Below are positions 1-8,558 of a stretch of DNA of 64,000 bases, in pieces. Numbering within the stretch: the stretch's first letter is position 1; every line of letters starts with the position of its first letter. Below the pieces are notes generated by a model. It did no database searches, was not told the origin of the DNA, and saw only the letters and a program-made list of their open reading frames with translations. Origin of the DNA: Aurantimonas sp. HBX-1 (lineage in GTDB: Bacteria > Pseudomonadota > Alphaproteobacteria > Rhizobiales > Rhizobiaceae); NCBI RefSeq assembly GCF_021391535.1, contig NZ_CP090066.1, positions 695,501 to 759,500 of the forward strand. Direction: 5' to 3'. The position numbers and the translations under genes were made by a program.

Positions 1-201
1 GTGGCAGTCCGTATCCTGGAAACCGGCCTTCGGATCGCCGGCCTCGTCGAAATCCGTTCGGGGGTAGAGGCGGGCGAGACAGTCGTGCTGCGCGCCGGGA
101 ACTTCCTCGTCGAAGGCGATCATGTGACCCCTGTCGTCGTGGACTATCCGACGGCGATATCGTCCGAACGACCCATCCTGACGTCGGACGCTGCACAATG
201 A
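1..201 (+). CDS. RND efflux periplasmic adaptor subunit, C-terminal fragment
   Basis: Only the last 66 codons are in the window; the reading frame is open to the left edge, so the true start lies outside. The visible part contains GVEAGETVVLRAGNF, which fits the C-terminal membrane-proximal domain of HlyD/AcrA-type adaptors (usual form: gain from a 'sGL.aGd.VV' loop). Such adaptors are lipid- or membrane-anchored in the periplasm and couple the inner-membrane pump to an outer-membrane channel. The stop codon overlaps the start of the permease gene in an ATGA, so the two are translationally coupled. The identification rests mostly on this context because the fragment is short. Confidence 0.75.
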   Translation: MAVRILETGLRIAGLVEIRSGVEAGETVVLRAGNFLVEGDHVTPVVVDYPTAISSERPILTSDAAQ

Positions 202-3200
202 ACGTCTCCGCCTGGGCGATCCGCAACCCGATCCCGCCCATCCTCCTGTTCGTGGTGCTGACGGCGCTCGGCCTCTACAGCTTCCAGAAGCTGCCGATCA
301 CCTTCTTTCCAACGATCGATGTGCCGGAGGTCAGCCTGACGATCAGCGATTCCGGTGTGGCCCCGACCGAGATGGAGACCAGCGTTACGCGCCCCGTCGA
401 GGATGCCATCTCGGCGCTCTCCGGCGTCGACGAACTGAGCTCGACCATCAGCGACGGCGTTTCGACGAGTTCGGTCAGCTTCGAGCTCGGCGTGCCCATC
501 GACCGGGCGGTGGCGGACGTGCGCGATGCGGTCGCGAAGATCCGCGGCGACCTTCCCGCGACGATCGACGAGCCTGTCATCGAGCGGGTCGATGTCGAGA
601 GCGAGGCCGTGGTGACATACGCCGCCGCCGACAAGGCCATGACGGCGGAAGAGCTCTCCTGGTTCGTCGACGATGTCGTCATCCGGCGGTTGCGCGGCGT
701 GCCGGGTGTCGGCCGGATCGACCGGGTGGGCGGCGTGACGCGCGAAATCCACGTGCAGCTCGATCCCGATCGCCTGTTGGCGCTCGGGATAACCGCAAGC
801 CAGGTCAATACCCAACTCTCCGCAACGCATCTGGACCTATCCGGCGGTCGCAGCGAGGTGGATGGACGCGAGCGGGCGTTGACGGTGCTCGCGACGGCCG
901 GCAGCATCGACACGCTGGCGACCCTTGCCATCGCGCTCCCCGACGGCAGAGCGGTCCGGCTCGGCGATCTGGCCACCGTCGTCAAAGGCTTTGAGGAACC
1001 GCGCAGCTTTGCGACGCTGGACGGCGGCGAGGTCGTCAGTTTCTCCGTCTACCGCGCGCGCGGCGCCAGCGACGTCAGCGTGGCCGAAGAGGTCGCGGCG
1101 ACCTTGGAGCAGCTTTCCGCCGAACACGGCAATGCCCGCTTCACGCGCATCGACGACAGCATAACCCAGACGCTCGGCAACTATCATGCGGCGCTGACCA
1201 CGCTGGCCGAGGGGGCGATCCTCGCCGTCGTCGTCGTCTTCCTGTTCCTGCGCGACTGGCGTGCGACGCTGATCGCCGCGGTCGCCTTGCCGCTGTCGGC
1301 GATCCCGACCTTCTGCGCGATGGACCTCCTCGGCTTCTCGCTGAACATATTGAGCCTGCTGGCGATCACCCTGGTGACCGGCATCCTCGTCGACGACGCC
1401 ATCGTCGAGATCGAGAACATCGCCCGGCACGGCCAGAGCGGCAAGAAGCCATACCGGGCCGCCATCGACGCATCGGACGAGATCGGCCTTGCCGTCATCG
1501 CCATCTCCGCCACGATCATCGCCGTTTTCGTGCCGGTCGGCTTCATGAGCGGCGTTGTCGGTCAGTACTTCCGCGAGTTCGGCCTCACGGTGGCGATCGC
1601 CGTCTTTTTCTCGCTGCTCGTCGCGCGGCTGATCACGCCGCTGATGGCGGCGTATCTGTTGCGCGCGCATCCGGCGAGACGCGCTCCGCAGGGACGTGCC
1701 ATGCGGTTCTATCTCAGGCTGCTGCGCCTCTCGATGGCATGGCGCTGGGTGACGCTCGGTACGGCGTTCGCGCTGTTCGCCGTGTCGATCTGGTCGGCGC
1801 AGTTCCTGCCGAGCGAGTTCATTCCGCCGGAGGACAACGGCCGGATGTCGGTTTCGATCGAGCTGCCGCCGGGCGCGACGCTTGCCGAGACGCGGGAAAC
1901 CGCCGGCCTCATCGCATCGCGCATCGGCGCGATCGACGAGGCGCGGCTTGTCTTCATCCAGGGCGGGGCGAATGCCGCCGGCCTGAGGGAGGTCCGGCGC
2001 GCCGCCGTGCGCATCGACTTCGGACCGGCGGCGGAGCGGGCGCGTTCGACGGATGTGCTCGAACCCATCGTCGCCGACATCCTGCGGACCATACCTGACA
2101 TAAGGTTCGAGATCCTCAACGGTCGGGGCGGACGCGACGTGTCCTTCGCCGTGCTCGGCAAGGATGGCGAGGTCGCCGGAGATGCCGCTGCCGCCATTCT
2201 CGAGGAACTGGCGGCCAGCAGCTTTGCCGTTGGAGCAAGCTCCACTGCGGCGGCGGCCCGGCCCGAGCTCCAGATCCGGCCGCTGGCCGAACGGGCGGCG
2301 GATGCCGGCATCTCCCCGCAAATCATCGCCGACACGATCCGTGTTTCCACCGTCGGAGCCAGCGACGGCGACCTGCCGGAATTCGTCGAGGATGGGCGCC
2401 GGATCCCGATCCGGCTGCAGCTCGCCGATTGGGCGCGCAACGACATCGATACGCTTCGAGCGTTGCGCATTCCCAGCCTCGGGGGGCCGGCGGCCCCGCT
2501 ATCGGACATCGCGACCATCACGCTCGGCACCAGTGTCGCCAATATCGATCGCTTCGACCGCGAGCGACGCATCGAGATCAGCTTCGACACCCCGGCGGGA
2601 ATGACCGCCGGCGAGGGTCTCGAGGCCATCCAGTCGCTGGCAACGGTGCGGGCGCTGCCGGAAGGCGTAAGGCTCCAGGCGACCGGCGATTCCGACGACC
2701 AGGGCGATGTCTTCGCCGGCTTCGCCACCGCGATGACCGCCGGGCTCGGCCTGGTGATGATCGTCCTGATCCTGCTGTTCGGCAGCGTGCTGACGCCGCT
2801 GACGATCCTCGTCACGCTGCCGCTGTCGGTCGGTGGCGTGGTCGCGGCGCTGATGGCGACGGCAACGCCGATCTCGCTCCCGGTGGTGATCGGCATCCTG
2901 ATGCTGATGGGGATCGTCACCAAGAACGCCATCATGCTGGTCGACTTCGCGGTCGAGCGCGAAAGGGCGGGGGTGGCGCGCCGGACGGCGATGGTCGAGG
3001 CGGCGGCGGAGCGGGCGCGGCCGATCCTGATGACGACGCTCGCCATGGTCGCCGGCATGATCCCGGCAGCAATGGCGTCCGGCGACGGCGGCGAATTCCG
3101 CGCGCCAATGGCGATCGCCGTGATAGGCGGCCTCGTCGCCTCGACCATCCTGTCGCTGGTGGTCGTGCCCACGCTCCACTGCCTCGTCGGCGATGTCGGC

Positions 3201-3281
3201 GCGTTGTTCCATCGGCTATGGTCGCGCTTCGGTCTGGCGGTTGATACCGTCGAGACGGAAGAGCTAGAGGGATCGGCCTGA
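198..3281 (+). CDS. efflux RND transporter permease subunit
   Basis: 1027 residues, the usual length for an AcrB/MdtB-like resistance-nodulation-division pump. The first transmembrane helix (from about residue 12) begins after the typical NVSAWAIRNPIPP start. The proton-relay aspartate pair of TM4 is present (D399-D400 in LVDDAIVEIEN), and the TM10 lysine is present (K909 in IVTKNAIMLVDFA). Two large periplasmic loops separate the membrane halves. It works in the inner membrane, exporting drugs or other hydrophobic compounds by proton antiport with the adaptor encoded just upstream. The substrate cannot be read from the sequence. The next gene, a response regulator, starts at the stop codon (TGATG), suggesting one transcript. 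Confidence 0.93.
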   Translation: MNVSAWAIRNPIPPILLFVVLTALGLYSFQKLPITFFPTIDVPEVSLTISDSGVAPTEMETSVTRPVEDAISALSGVDELSSTISDGVSTSSVSFELGVPIDRAVADVRDAVAKIRGDLPATIDEPVIERVDVESEAVVTYAAADKAMTAEELSWFVDDVVIRRLRGVPGVGRIDRVGGVTREIHVQLDPDRLLALGITASQVNTQLSATHLDLSGGRSEVDGRERALTVLATAGSIDTLATLAIALPDGRAVRLGDLATVVKGFEEPRSFATLDGGEVVSFSVYRARGASDVSVAEEVAATLEQLSAEHGNARFTRIDDSITQTLGNYHAALTTLAEGAILAVVVVFLFLRDWRATLIAAVALPLSAIPTFCAMDLLGFSLNILSLLAITLVTGILVDDAIVEIENIARHGQSGKKPYRAAIDASDEIGLAVIAISATIIAVFVPVGFMSGVVGQYFREFGLTVAIAVFFSLLVARLITPLMAAYLLRAHPARRAPQGRAMRFYLRLLRLSMAWRWVTLGTAFALFAVSIWSAQFLPSEFIPPEDNGRMSVSIELPPGATLAETRETAGLIASRIGAIDEARLVFIQGGANAAGLREVRRAAVRIDFGPAAERARSTDVLEPIVADILRTIPDIRFEILNGRGGRDVSFAVLGKDGEVAGDAAAAILEELAASSFAVGASSTAAAARPELQIRPLAERAADAGISPQIIADTIRVSTVGASDGDLPEFVEDGRRIPIRLQLADWARNDIDTLRALRIPSLGGPAAPLSDIATITLGTSVANIDRFDRERRIEISFDTPAGMTAGEGLEAIQSLATVRALPEGVRLQATGDSDDQGDVFAGFATAMTAGLGLVMIVLILLFGSVLTPLTILVTLPLSVGGVVAALMATATPISLPVVIGILMLMGIVTKNAIMLVDFAVERERAGVARRTAMVEAAAERARPILMTTLAMVAGMIPAAMASGDGGEFRAPMAIAVIGGLVASTILSLVVVPTLHCLVGDVGALFHRLWSRFGLAVDTVETEELEGSA

Positions 3282-4054
3282 TGGCCGCCCGGAACAGTTC
3301 GACTTCTTTGGGCCTCAACGGGAATGCCATGAGCCAGAGCTCACCGACCAAGCAACCCTGCATTCTCATCGTCGAGGATGATTTCGAGATCGCTCGCCTG
3401 CTGGCGGCTACCCTGGCCGATGCCGGCCTGTCGGCGGAAATCGCCGGCGACGGCGTGGAGATGGACGCGCTGCTGCGGCGATCGGCCTTCGACCTGATCG
3501 TGCTCGACGTGATGCTGCCGGGCGAGGACGGTCTCAGCCTCTGCCGCCGGCTGCGGGCCGACCTGACCATCCCGATCATCATGCTGACGGCCCAAGGCGA
3601 GGAGATCGACCGCATCGTCGGGCTGGAGATCGGCGCCGACGACTACGTCACCAAGCCGTTCAGCGCCCGCGAGGTCACCGCGCGCATCCGGGCGCTGCTG
3701 CGCCGTGCATCCTATGCGCCGGCCGAGCGCGACAGCCTCAAGCCGCTGCGCTTCGACGGCTGGACGCTCGACCCGCAGCGCCGGCAGGTGCGCGACCCGA
3801 GCGGCGCGCGGGTCGCCATGACCACGGCCGAGTTCGACCTGCTCCTGGTGTTCTGCCGAAATCCCGGAAAGGTGCTTTCGCGGGAGCAATTGCTGGCCAA
3901 CACCCATGCCGGTCTCGCTGGCCCGATCGACCGCAGCGTCGACGTGCATGTGCGGCGCCTGCGGCAGAAGATCGAGGCGGATCCGAGCGAGCCTGTCTTG
4001 CTGAAGACGGTGCGGCTCGGCGGCTACATGTTCACCGCGACGGTGGAGCCGTGA
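3281..4054 (+). CDS. OmpR-family response regulator transcription factor
   Basis: 257 residues with an N-terminal receiver domain and a C-terminal winged-helix DNA-binding domain. The receiver has the acidic pair in LIVEDDFEIA, the phosphoacceptor D76 in LIVLDVMLPGEDG and the conserved lysine in DDYVTKPFSARE. The C-terminus has the OmpR-type recognition region (RSVDVHVRRLRQKIE). The start at 3281 overlaps the permease stop and has an AGAGGGA ribosome site 8 bases upstream. An alternative ATG at 3329 would remove 16 non-conserved residues and place the receiver near the N-terminus as is usual in the family, so the start is uncertain. Its stop overlaps the kinase gene by 4 bases. It probably controls the adjacent RND pump. 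Confidence 0.92.
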   Translation: MAARNSSTSLGLNGNAMSQSSPTKQPCILIVEDDFEIARLLAATLADAGLSAEIAGDGVEMDALLRRSAFDLIVLDVMLPGEDGLSLCRRLRADLTIPIIMLTAQGEEIDRIVGLEIGADDYVTKPFSAREVTARIRALLRRASYAPAERDSLKPLRFDGWTLDPQRRQVRDPSGARVAMTTAEFDLLLVFCRNPGKVLSREQLLANTHAGLAGPIDRSVDVHVRRLRQKIEADPSEPVLLKTVRLGGYMFTATVEP

Positions 4055-5382
4055 CCAAGCTGTGGCGATGGGCGGCCCCCCGCACCGTCCGCGGCCAGAT
4101 CACCGTGGTCATCGTCATTGCGGTCGTGGCAGTCGTCATCACCGGACGGGGCATCGAGAGCCTGCGGAAAAGCAACTATTTCGGCATCCAGGATTTCGAC
4201 GTCATCATGGAGCGGGCATCGATGGCGGCGCTCCTGCTGCAAGAGGCGGACCCCGCCGAGCGCCCTCTTATCGTCAGATTATCGGCGGCAGCGACCGATC
4301 TGAACCTGACGCTCACCGAGAATGCCGCGCTGACGCCGATGATCGCTGCCTCGCCGCCGGCCGGCTGGCTCGAAACGGTCACCCACTGGCTGTTTCCGCC
4401 GGACGTGGAGCTGCCGGCCGGCGGGCGCAGGTTCACCATCGACGGGCGCCCGGCGCTGTCGCTTCCCGTCGAGGACCAAACCGTGCTGCTGGTGCGTGAC
4501 CTTCCGAGCGCGTTCATAACCGACGACTTCATCAGCCCCCTCAGCTACTACGTCTCCGCCTTCGTGACGCTGATGCTGCTTTTCTCCATCTACGCCGTGC
4601 GGGGCGTGACGGCGCCGCTGGCGCGGATCTCTGCGGAGCTCAACCGCTCCAATGGCGTCGGCGAGGACACGGTGTTCGACGAAAGAGGTTCTGAGGAGGT
4701 CGTTAGCCTCGCGCGCGCGCTCAACGGCATGCGCACCCGCATCAGGGAAATGGTCGACACGCGCACCCGCATGCTGCGCAGCGTCAGCCATGACCTGCGC
4801 ACGCCTTTGACCCGGCTGCGACTGCGGACGGAGCGACTGGAGGACTGCGAATTGCGCGAGATGATGATCACCGACATCGACCACATCAACGCGCTGGTCA
4901 ATGAAACACTGAACTATCTGAGGACGGATGCCTCCGGCGAAGAAGCCGAGCCGACCGATGTCGCCAGCCTGATGCAGACGATCCAGGCGAATTTCGCCGA
5001 TGTCGGCTTCGCGGTGACCTATGAGGGTCCGGATCGTCTCACCGGCCTCTGCAAGCCGAATGCACTGACCCGAGCGGTGACGAATCTCTGCGACAACGCG
5101 CTCAAATTCGGGGGTAGCGCCGCAATCACGCTGGGACGGACCGGCTCGATGATCCGCATCGACGTCGCCGATGACGGGCCGGGCATCGCCGCCAACCAGC
5201 GCGCCAGGGTGCTCGAGCCCTTCTTCAAGTTGGACTCCGCACGGGGCACCGGCCGCAGTTCCAGCTTCGGCCTCGGCCTCTCCATCGTCAACGATATCGT
5301 GCGTGCCCATGGCGGCCGACTGGAGCTCCACGACAACCATCCCCGCGGTCTGATCGCCCGGATATTGCTGCCCACGCTCTAG
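4051..5382 (+). CDS. sensor histidine kinase (partner of the preceding response regulator)
   Basis: 443 residues starting at a GTG that overlaps the regulator stop (GTGA). A first membrane helix lies around residues 15-35 (ITVVIVIAVVAVVITG) and a second around 165-185 (SYYVSAFVTLMLLFSIYAV), enclosing a periplasmic sensor region of about 130 residues. A HAMP-like segment follows. The H-box is RSVSHDLRTPLTRL with H247 as phosphorylation site. The N-box (NLCDNALKFG), G1 (VADDGPGI) and G2 (FGLGLSIV) are all intact, so the kinase should be active. It belongs to the EnvZ-like class. The signal is unknown, but linkage to the pump genes suggests a cell-envelope or drug stimulus. Confidence 0.92.
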   Translation: MTKLWRWAAPRTVRGQITVVIVIAVVAVVITGRGIESLRKSNYFGIQDFDVIMERASMAALLLQEADPAERPLIVRLSAAATDLNLTLTENAALTPMIAASPPAGWLETVTHWLFPPDVELPAGGRRFTIDGRPALSLPVEDQTVLLVRDLPSAFITDDFISPLSYYVSAFVTLMLLFSIYAVRGVTAPLARISAELNRSNGVGEDTVFDERGSEEVVSLARALNGMRTRIREMVDTRTRMLRSVSHDLRTPLTRLRLRTERLEDCELREMMITDIDHINALVNETLNYLRTDASGEEAEPTDVASLMQTIQANFADVGFAVTYEGPDRLTGLCKPNALTRAVTNLCDNALKFGGSAAITLGRTGSMIRIDVADDGPGIAANQRARVLEPFFKLDSARGTGRSSSFGLGLSIVNDIVRAHGGRLELHDNHPRGLIARILLPTL

Positions 5383-5518
5383 TGGCGCCTCGAAGCATGC
5401 CGCTCGTCGCTTCCAGAAATATCTCTTCATAAAACGACACTCACGGCGGCCGTCGCAGAGGCTACGGATCTCGCACGAGAACGACATCCATCTTCGTTCC
5501 TTTCTCGACGAGACCGCA

Positions 5519-6151
5519 ATGACCGACATAGCGACCACATACCGCGATCTCCACGCACTCCAGTTGCGCCGCAAGACGACGATCTGGATCGTCGTCGGAA
5601 CACTCGGCCCGCTCCTCGTCCTGACCACCGGATCGGCGCAGCCCGGCAGCCTGTACCGCGAGAGCCTGGAGGCCGCGGGGATCATGCTGATCGTTGCCGG
5701 CATTCTCGGCCGGACCTGGTGCACGCTCTATCTCGGCGGCCGCAAGCCGCGCACGCTGGTCGCGGACGGCCCGTACTCGGTCAGCCGAAACCCGCTTTAC
5801 CTTTTCGCCTTTGTCGCTGCGGCGGGCCTCGGCGCCCAGTCGGGCAGCCTGATCGTGGCCGGTCTCTTCGTCGGCGGCGTGTACGCCATCCTCATGCCGG
5901 CGGTCAGGCACGAGGAGATCGCGCTCCGCGCACTCTTCGGAGCCGCGTTCGATGCCTATCGCAGGCACGTGCCACGCTTTCTGCCGCGGCTTTCGCAGTG
6001 GCAGGACGCGCCGATCGTGATGATCGACCCGAAACACTATCGGCAGACGGCGCTGGACGGCCTGATCCTGCTCGCTTTCGTCCCGACGTTCTACGCCGCG
6101 GAATGGCTCCGAACTCTCGTTCCGGGCCTGCCTGTCCTGCACCTGCCTTGA
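5519..6151 (+). CDS. isoprenylcysteine carboxyl methyltransferase-family membrane protein
   Basis: 210 residues with four or five hydrophobic segments. The second half contains RTLVADGPYSVSRNPLYL followed by a helix and then HEEIALRALFGAAFDAYRR. This R-N-P-x-Y plus acidic E-E pattern is shared by the ICMT/PEMT family of integral-membrane S-adenosylmethionine-dependent methyltransferases. Bacterial members of this family are widespread and mostly uncharacterised; some methylate lipids. A C-terminal helix of about 20 residues extends beyond the usual core. It stands alone between the kinase gene and the mipA-like gene on the same strand. The substrate is unknown. Confidence 0.75.
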   Translation: MTDIATTYRDLHALQLRRKTTIWIVVGTLGPLLVLTTGSAQPGSLYRESLEAAGIMLIVAGILGRTWCTLYLGGRKPRTLVADGPYSVSRNPLYLFAFVAAAGLGAQSGSLIVAGLFVGGVYAILMPAVRHEEIALRALFGAAFDAYRRHVPRFLPRLSQWQDAPIVMIDPKHYRQTALDGLILLAFVPTFYAAEWLRTLVPGLPVLHLP

Positions 6152-6267
6152 TGCTTCGACGGGCAGGAGAACGCGTTTCGCGGGGTCCCGCCGGCGCCTG
6201 ATCTTGCCGACAGCGACTTCCGCAACGCACCAACGTTCGACCAATCTCCACTTTCAAGGGGTTAAAA

Positions 6268-7107
6268 ATGAACTTCCGTCTGCGCCTGCTTACTACGACT
6301 GCCCTCGTCTCCGTCTCCGCCGCAGCCCTGGCTGCCGATCCGGGGGGGTACGAACCGACAGTTCCGGAAGCACCGTTTGTGCAAGCGCCGGAAGTTGATT
6401 CCGGGGTCGACCTGATCTTCGAGATCGGCGTCGGCGGGGAAGTCTCGCCGGAATATGAGGGCTCCGACAAATATTCCCTCTCGCCTTCGCCGATCGTGGG
6501 CTTCGGCTACCTCCGCATTCCGGGTCTGCTGGATATCGGCAGCACCGGCCCGGAGGAGGGCGGCCTCTCGATCGGCCCCGCCTTCGAGTACAAGGGCGAG
6601 CGCAACGCCGATGATTTCGACGCCCTGGACGGCCTCAACGATGTCGACGCGACCTACGAGGTCGGCATCAGCGTCGGTTACGAATGGGAGTTCGCCGAGA
6701 TCTACGGCGAGGCGCGCTATGCCTTCGGCGGCGCCGAAGGCGTGGTCGGGGAGTTTGGTGCCAATGCCATCTATCGGCCTACGCCGCAGCTCGAGTTCAA
6801 GGCCGGACCATTCGCCACGCTGGCCTCCGAGGATTACACGGAAACCTATTTCGGCGTGACCGCCGCGGAATCGGCGAATACCGGCTTCCGTCTCGACGCC
6901 TACGATCCGAAGGGCGGCTTCAAGAGTGTCGGCGTGTCGGGCTCCGCCCGATACGAGTTCCGGGAGGACTGGTTCCTCAATGCCGATGCCTCCTACAGCC
7001 GGCTGGTCGGCGATGCCGCGGACTCTCCCATCGTGAAGGCCGGCGACGAGAACCAGTTCACCTTCGGGCTGGGTGTCTCGAAGCGCTTCACGCTCGACCT
7101 GTTCTAG
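6268..7107 (+). CDS. MipA/OmpV family outer-membrane protein
   Basis: 279 residues with a clear Sec signal peptide, cleaved around ALA-ADP (residue 22). The mature part is rich in alternating aromatic and small residues typical of an outer-membrane beta barrel. Family features include FEIGVGGEVSPEYEGSDKY near the N-terminus and a C-terminal strand ending FTFGLGVSKRFTLDLF with terminal phenylalanine, the usual signal for the BAM complex. MipA in E. coli is a scaffold for murein enzymes and OmpV in Vibrio is a porin-like protein; which role applies here is unknown. It is the last intact gene before the insertion-sequence debris. Start ATG at 6268 follows an AAGGGG ribosome site. Confidence 0.88.
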   Translation: MNFRLRLLTTTALVSVSAAALAADPGGYEPTVPEAPFVQAPEVDSGVDLIFEIGVGGEVSPEYEGSDKYSLSPSPIVGFGYLRIPGLLDIGSTGPEEGGLSIGPAFEYKGERNADDFDALDGLNDVDATYEVGISVGYEWEFAEIYGEARYAFGGAEGVVGEFGANAIYRPTPQLEFKAGPFATLASEDYTETYFGVTAAESANTGFRLDAYDPKGGFKSVGVSGSARYEFREDWFLNADASYSRLVGDAADSPIVKAGDENQFTFGLGVSKRFTLDLF

Positions 7108-7354
7108 GTCGGGCGACGTCGCCTTCGCGTCACCGGTGTCTAACGACGATGTCCGGAAACGGAGTCGACGCTGGAACCAGGGATGATTTCCCGGCGCGCC
7201 ATAACGTGCAGTATCTCGGCAAGCCATTGCCGAGCCTTGCGTGCGGTCTTGGACCGGTCGATGGGGTGCTTGTCGCGCAGGGCCGAGGTTCCGGCGCGGA
7301 GATCGTGGCGCTCGGGCGCGGCCGCCGGCTGATCCCGGCGACGACCCGACCACG
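7108..7354. other. intergenic stretch left of the IS debris, no gene recognised
   Basis: No start with a ribosome site and no recognisable protein motif is seen on either strand. Short open frames here have no family features. The stretch may contain eroded sequence from the 5' part of the neighbouring IS256-type element, but no transposase motif could be read upstream of about 7355. Confidence 0.4.
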
Positions 7355-7715
7355 GACGCCGAAGCGGCCGTAAAGGCCCTGACGCACTTCCAGGATGGAG
7401 AATGGGGCCGCAAGTACGCAGCGATCGGCCAGAGCTGGCGCCGGGCCTGGAGCCAGGTCGCTCCCTTCTTCGCCTTCCACGAGAAGATCCGCAGGATCGT
7501 CTGCACCACGAACCAGATCGAGGCGCTGAACTCCAGACTTCCCCGGGCTGTCATAGCCCGCGGCCTTCCCTAGCGACGACGGCTCCATGAAGCTGCTCTT
7601 CCTCGTCTTGAACAGGGCCGAGATGGGGTGGACGATCGTACCGTGTGAGGGGGCGATGGGCCAAAGCGCCATACGCCATCCTCTACGGCGAGCGCTTCAC
7701 GCGTGGACTTGCCTC
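7355..7715 (+). pseudogene. IS256-family transposase, C-terminal remnant with frameshifts
   Basis: Translation in three successive frames gives pieces of the C-terminal end of an IS256 (Mutator-type) transposase. The first piece contains WSQVAPFFAFHEKIRRIV and CTTNQIEALNSRL, matching the family's usual 'iRk.iyTTNaIEslN..lR' block. It is interrupted near 7560-7585, continues as MKLLFLVLNRAEMGWT in another frame, and then as KAPYAILYGERF in a third. The catalytic N-terminal two thirds are missing. This is a dead fragment, probably cut when the IS3-type element inserted immediately downstream. Confidence 0.8.
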
Positions 7716-7756
7716 GGGACAGTGGAGAGCTCTTCTGAAGGAAGGAGCAGCGCTTC

Positions 7757-8432
7757 ATGGGCAGGCCGCACCGCCGGTCCGGACAGCAATTCGAGGCGGA
7801 GGCCCTACGTCTGGTCGAGACGAGCGGGCGACCGCTGCGGAGATCACGGACAATCTCTGCGTCGGGCTGTCGACGCTGCGTTGCCGGCAAACGCCGTGAG
7901 CGCGTTCTGGAATCGGCACCCCCGGAAGGGCAGGAAGATCTGCCGGCGTAGCTGAAGCAGCTGCGTCGCGAGAACGGGATCCTGGAGCGGGAACGCGAGT
8001 TCCTGAAGATGGCCGCTACTTTTCCCCAGGGTGGGAAGTCGATGAGGTTTCGTCTCATCGATGCAGCGAAGAAGCAGTTCCCCGTCCAGCGTTTGTGCAA
8101 GGTCCTCGGCGTCAGTGCGACCGGCTATTCCGCCCGGAAAGAGCGTCCGGCCGGCCGGCTACAGCGTGACGGCGTGTTGCTGCTGGCGCATGTTCGCTCG
8201 GCCTTTGCCCTATCGAGCAAAACCTCTGACAGCCCGCGCATGGTGCATGGTTTGAGCGGTGTCGGCCTGATGGTGGGCCGCCGGCGCGTCGCCCCGGCTG
8301 ATGCGCGAGAACGGGATGAAGCCACGGCAGAAGCGGCGCTTCAAGCGGACGACCGACAGTCTGCACGCCTTCCCGATCGCGCCGAACTTCCTGGATCACG
8401 ACTTCAATGCGACTGGGCCAAACCAGAAAGGA
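7757..8432 (+). pseudogene. IS3-family insertion sequence remnant (orfA plus start of orfB), decayed
   Basis: The orfA part begins MGRPHRRSGQQFEAEALRLV at 7757, a typical IS3 OrfA helix-turn-helix start. It then shifts frame (VGLSTLR in a second frame, RERVLESAPPEGQEDL in the first) and hits a stop at 7949. The coiled-coil-like segment LKQLRRENGILERERE follows. OrfB starts near 8043 (MRFRLIDAAKKQFPVQRLCK) and continues to about 8290 before a frameshift to MRENGMKPRQKRRFKRTTDS. Similarity stops at about 8432, just before the DDE catalytic region. At least four frame breaks and the missing catalytic half make it inactive. Confidence 0.85.
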
Positions 8433-8465
8433 CATGTCGGCGCACGGGCTTCGATCTGGCATCCT

Positions 8466-8494
8466 TTGGCTGTACCCTCAGGATACAGCCAAAG
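8466..8494. terminator. hairpin between IS debris and amidohydrolase gene
   Basis: A perfect 10-base inverted repeat, TTTGGCTGTA and TACAGCCAAA, with a 9-base loop. It lies 65 bases beyond the stop codon of the minus-strand amidohydrolase gene and could end its transcript. No T-run follows on either strand, so factor-independent termination is uncertain; it could also be an end structure of a mobile element. Confidence 0.4.
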
Positions 8495-8558
8495 TGATTT
8501 CCGTTTGTCCCCACGGCTGAAACGAAACAAGCCGCATTCTCGATCCGGTGCGGCTGGG

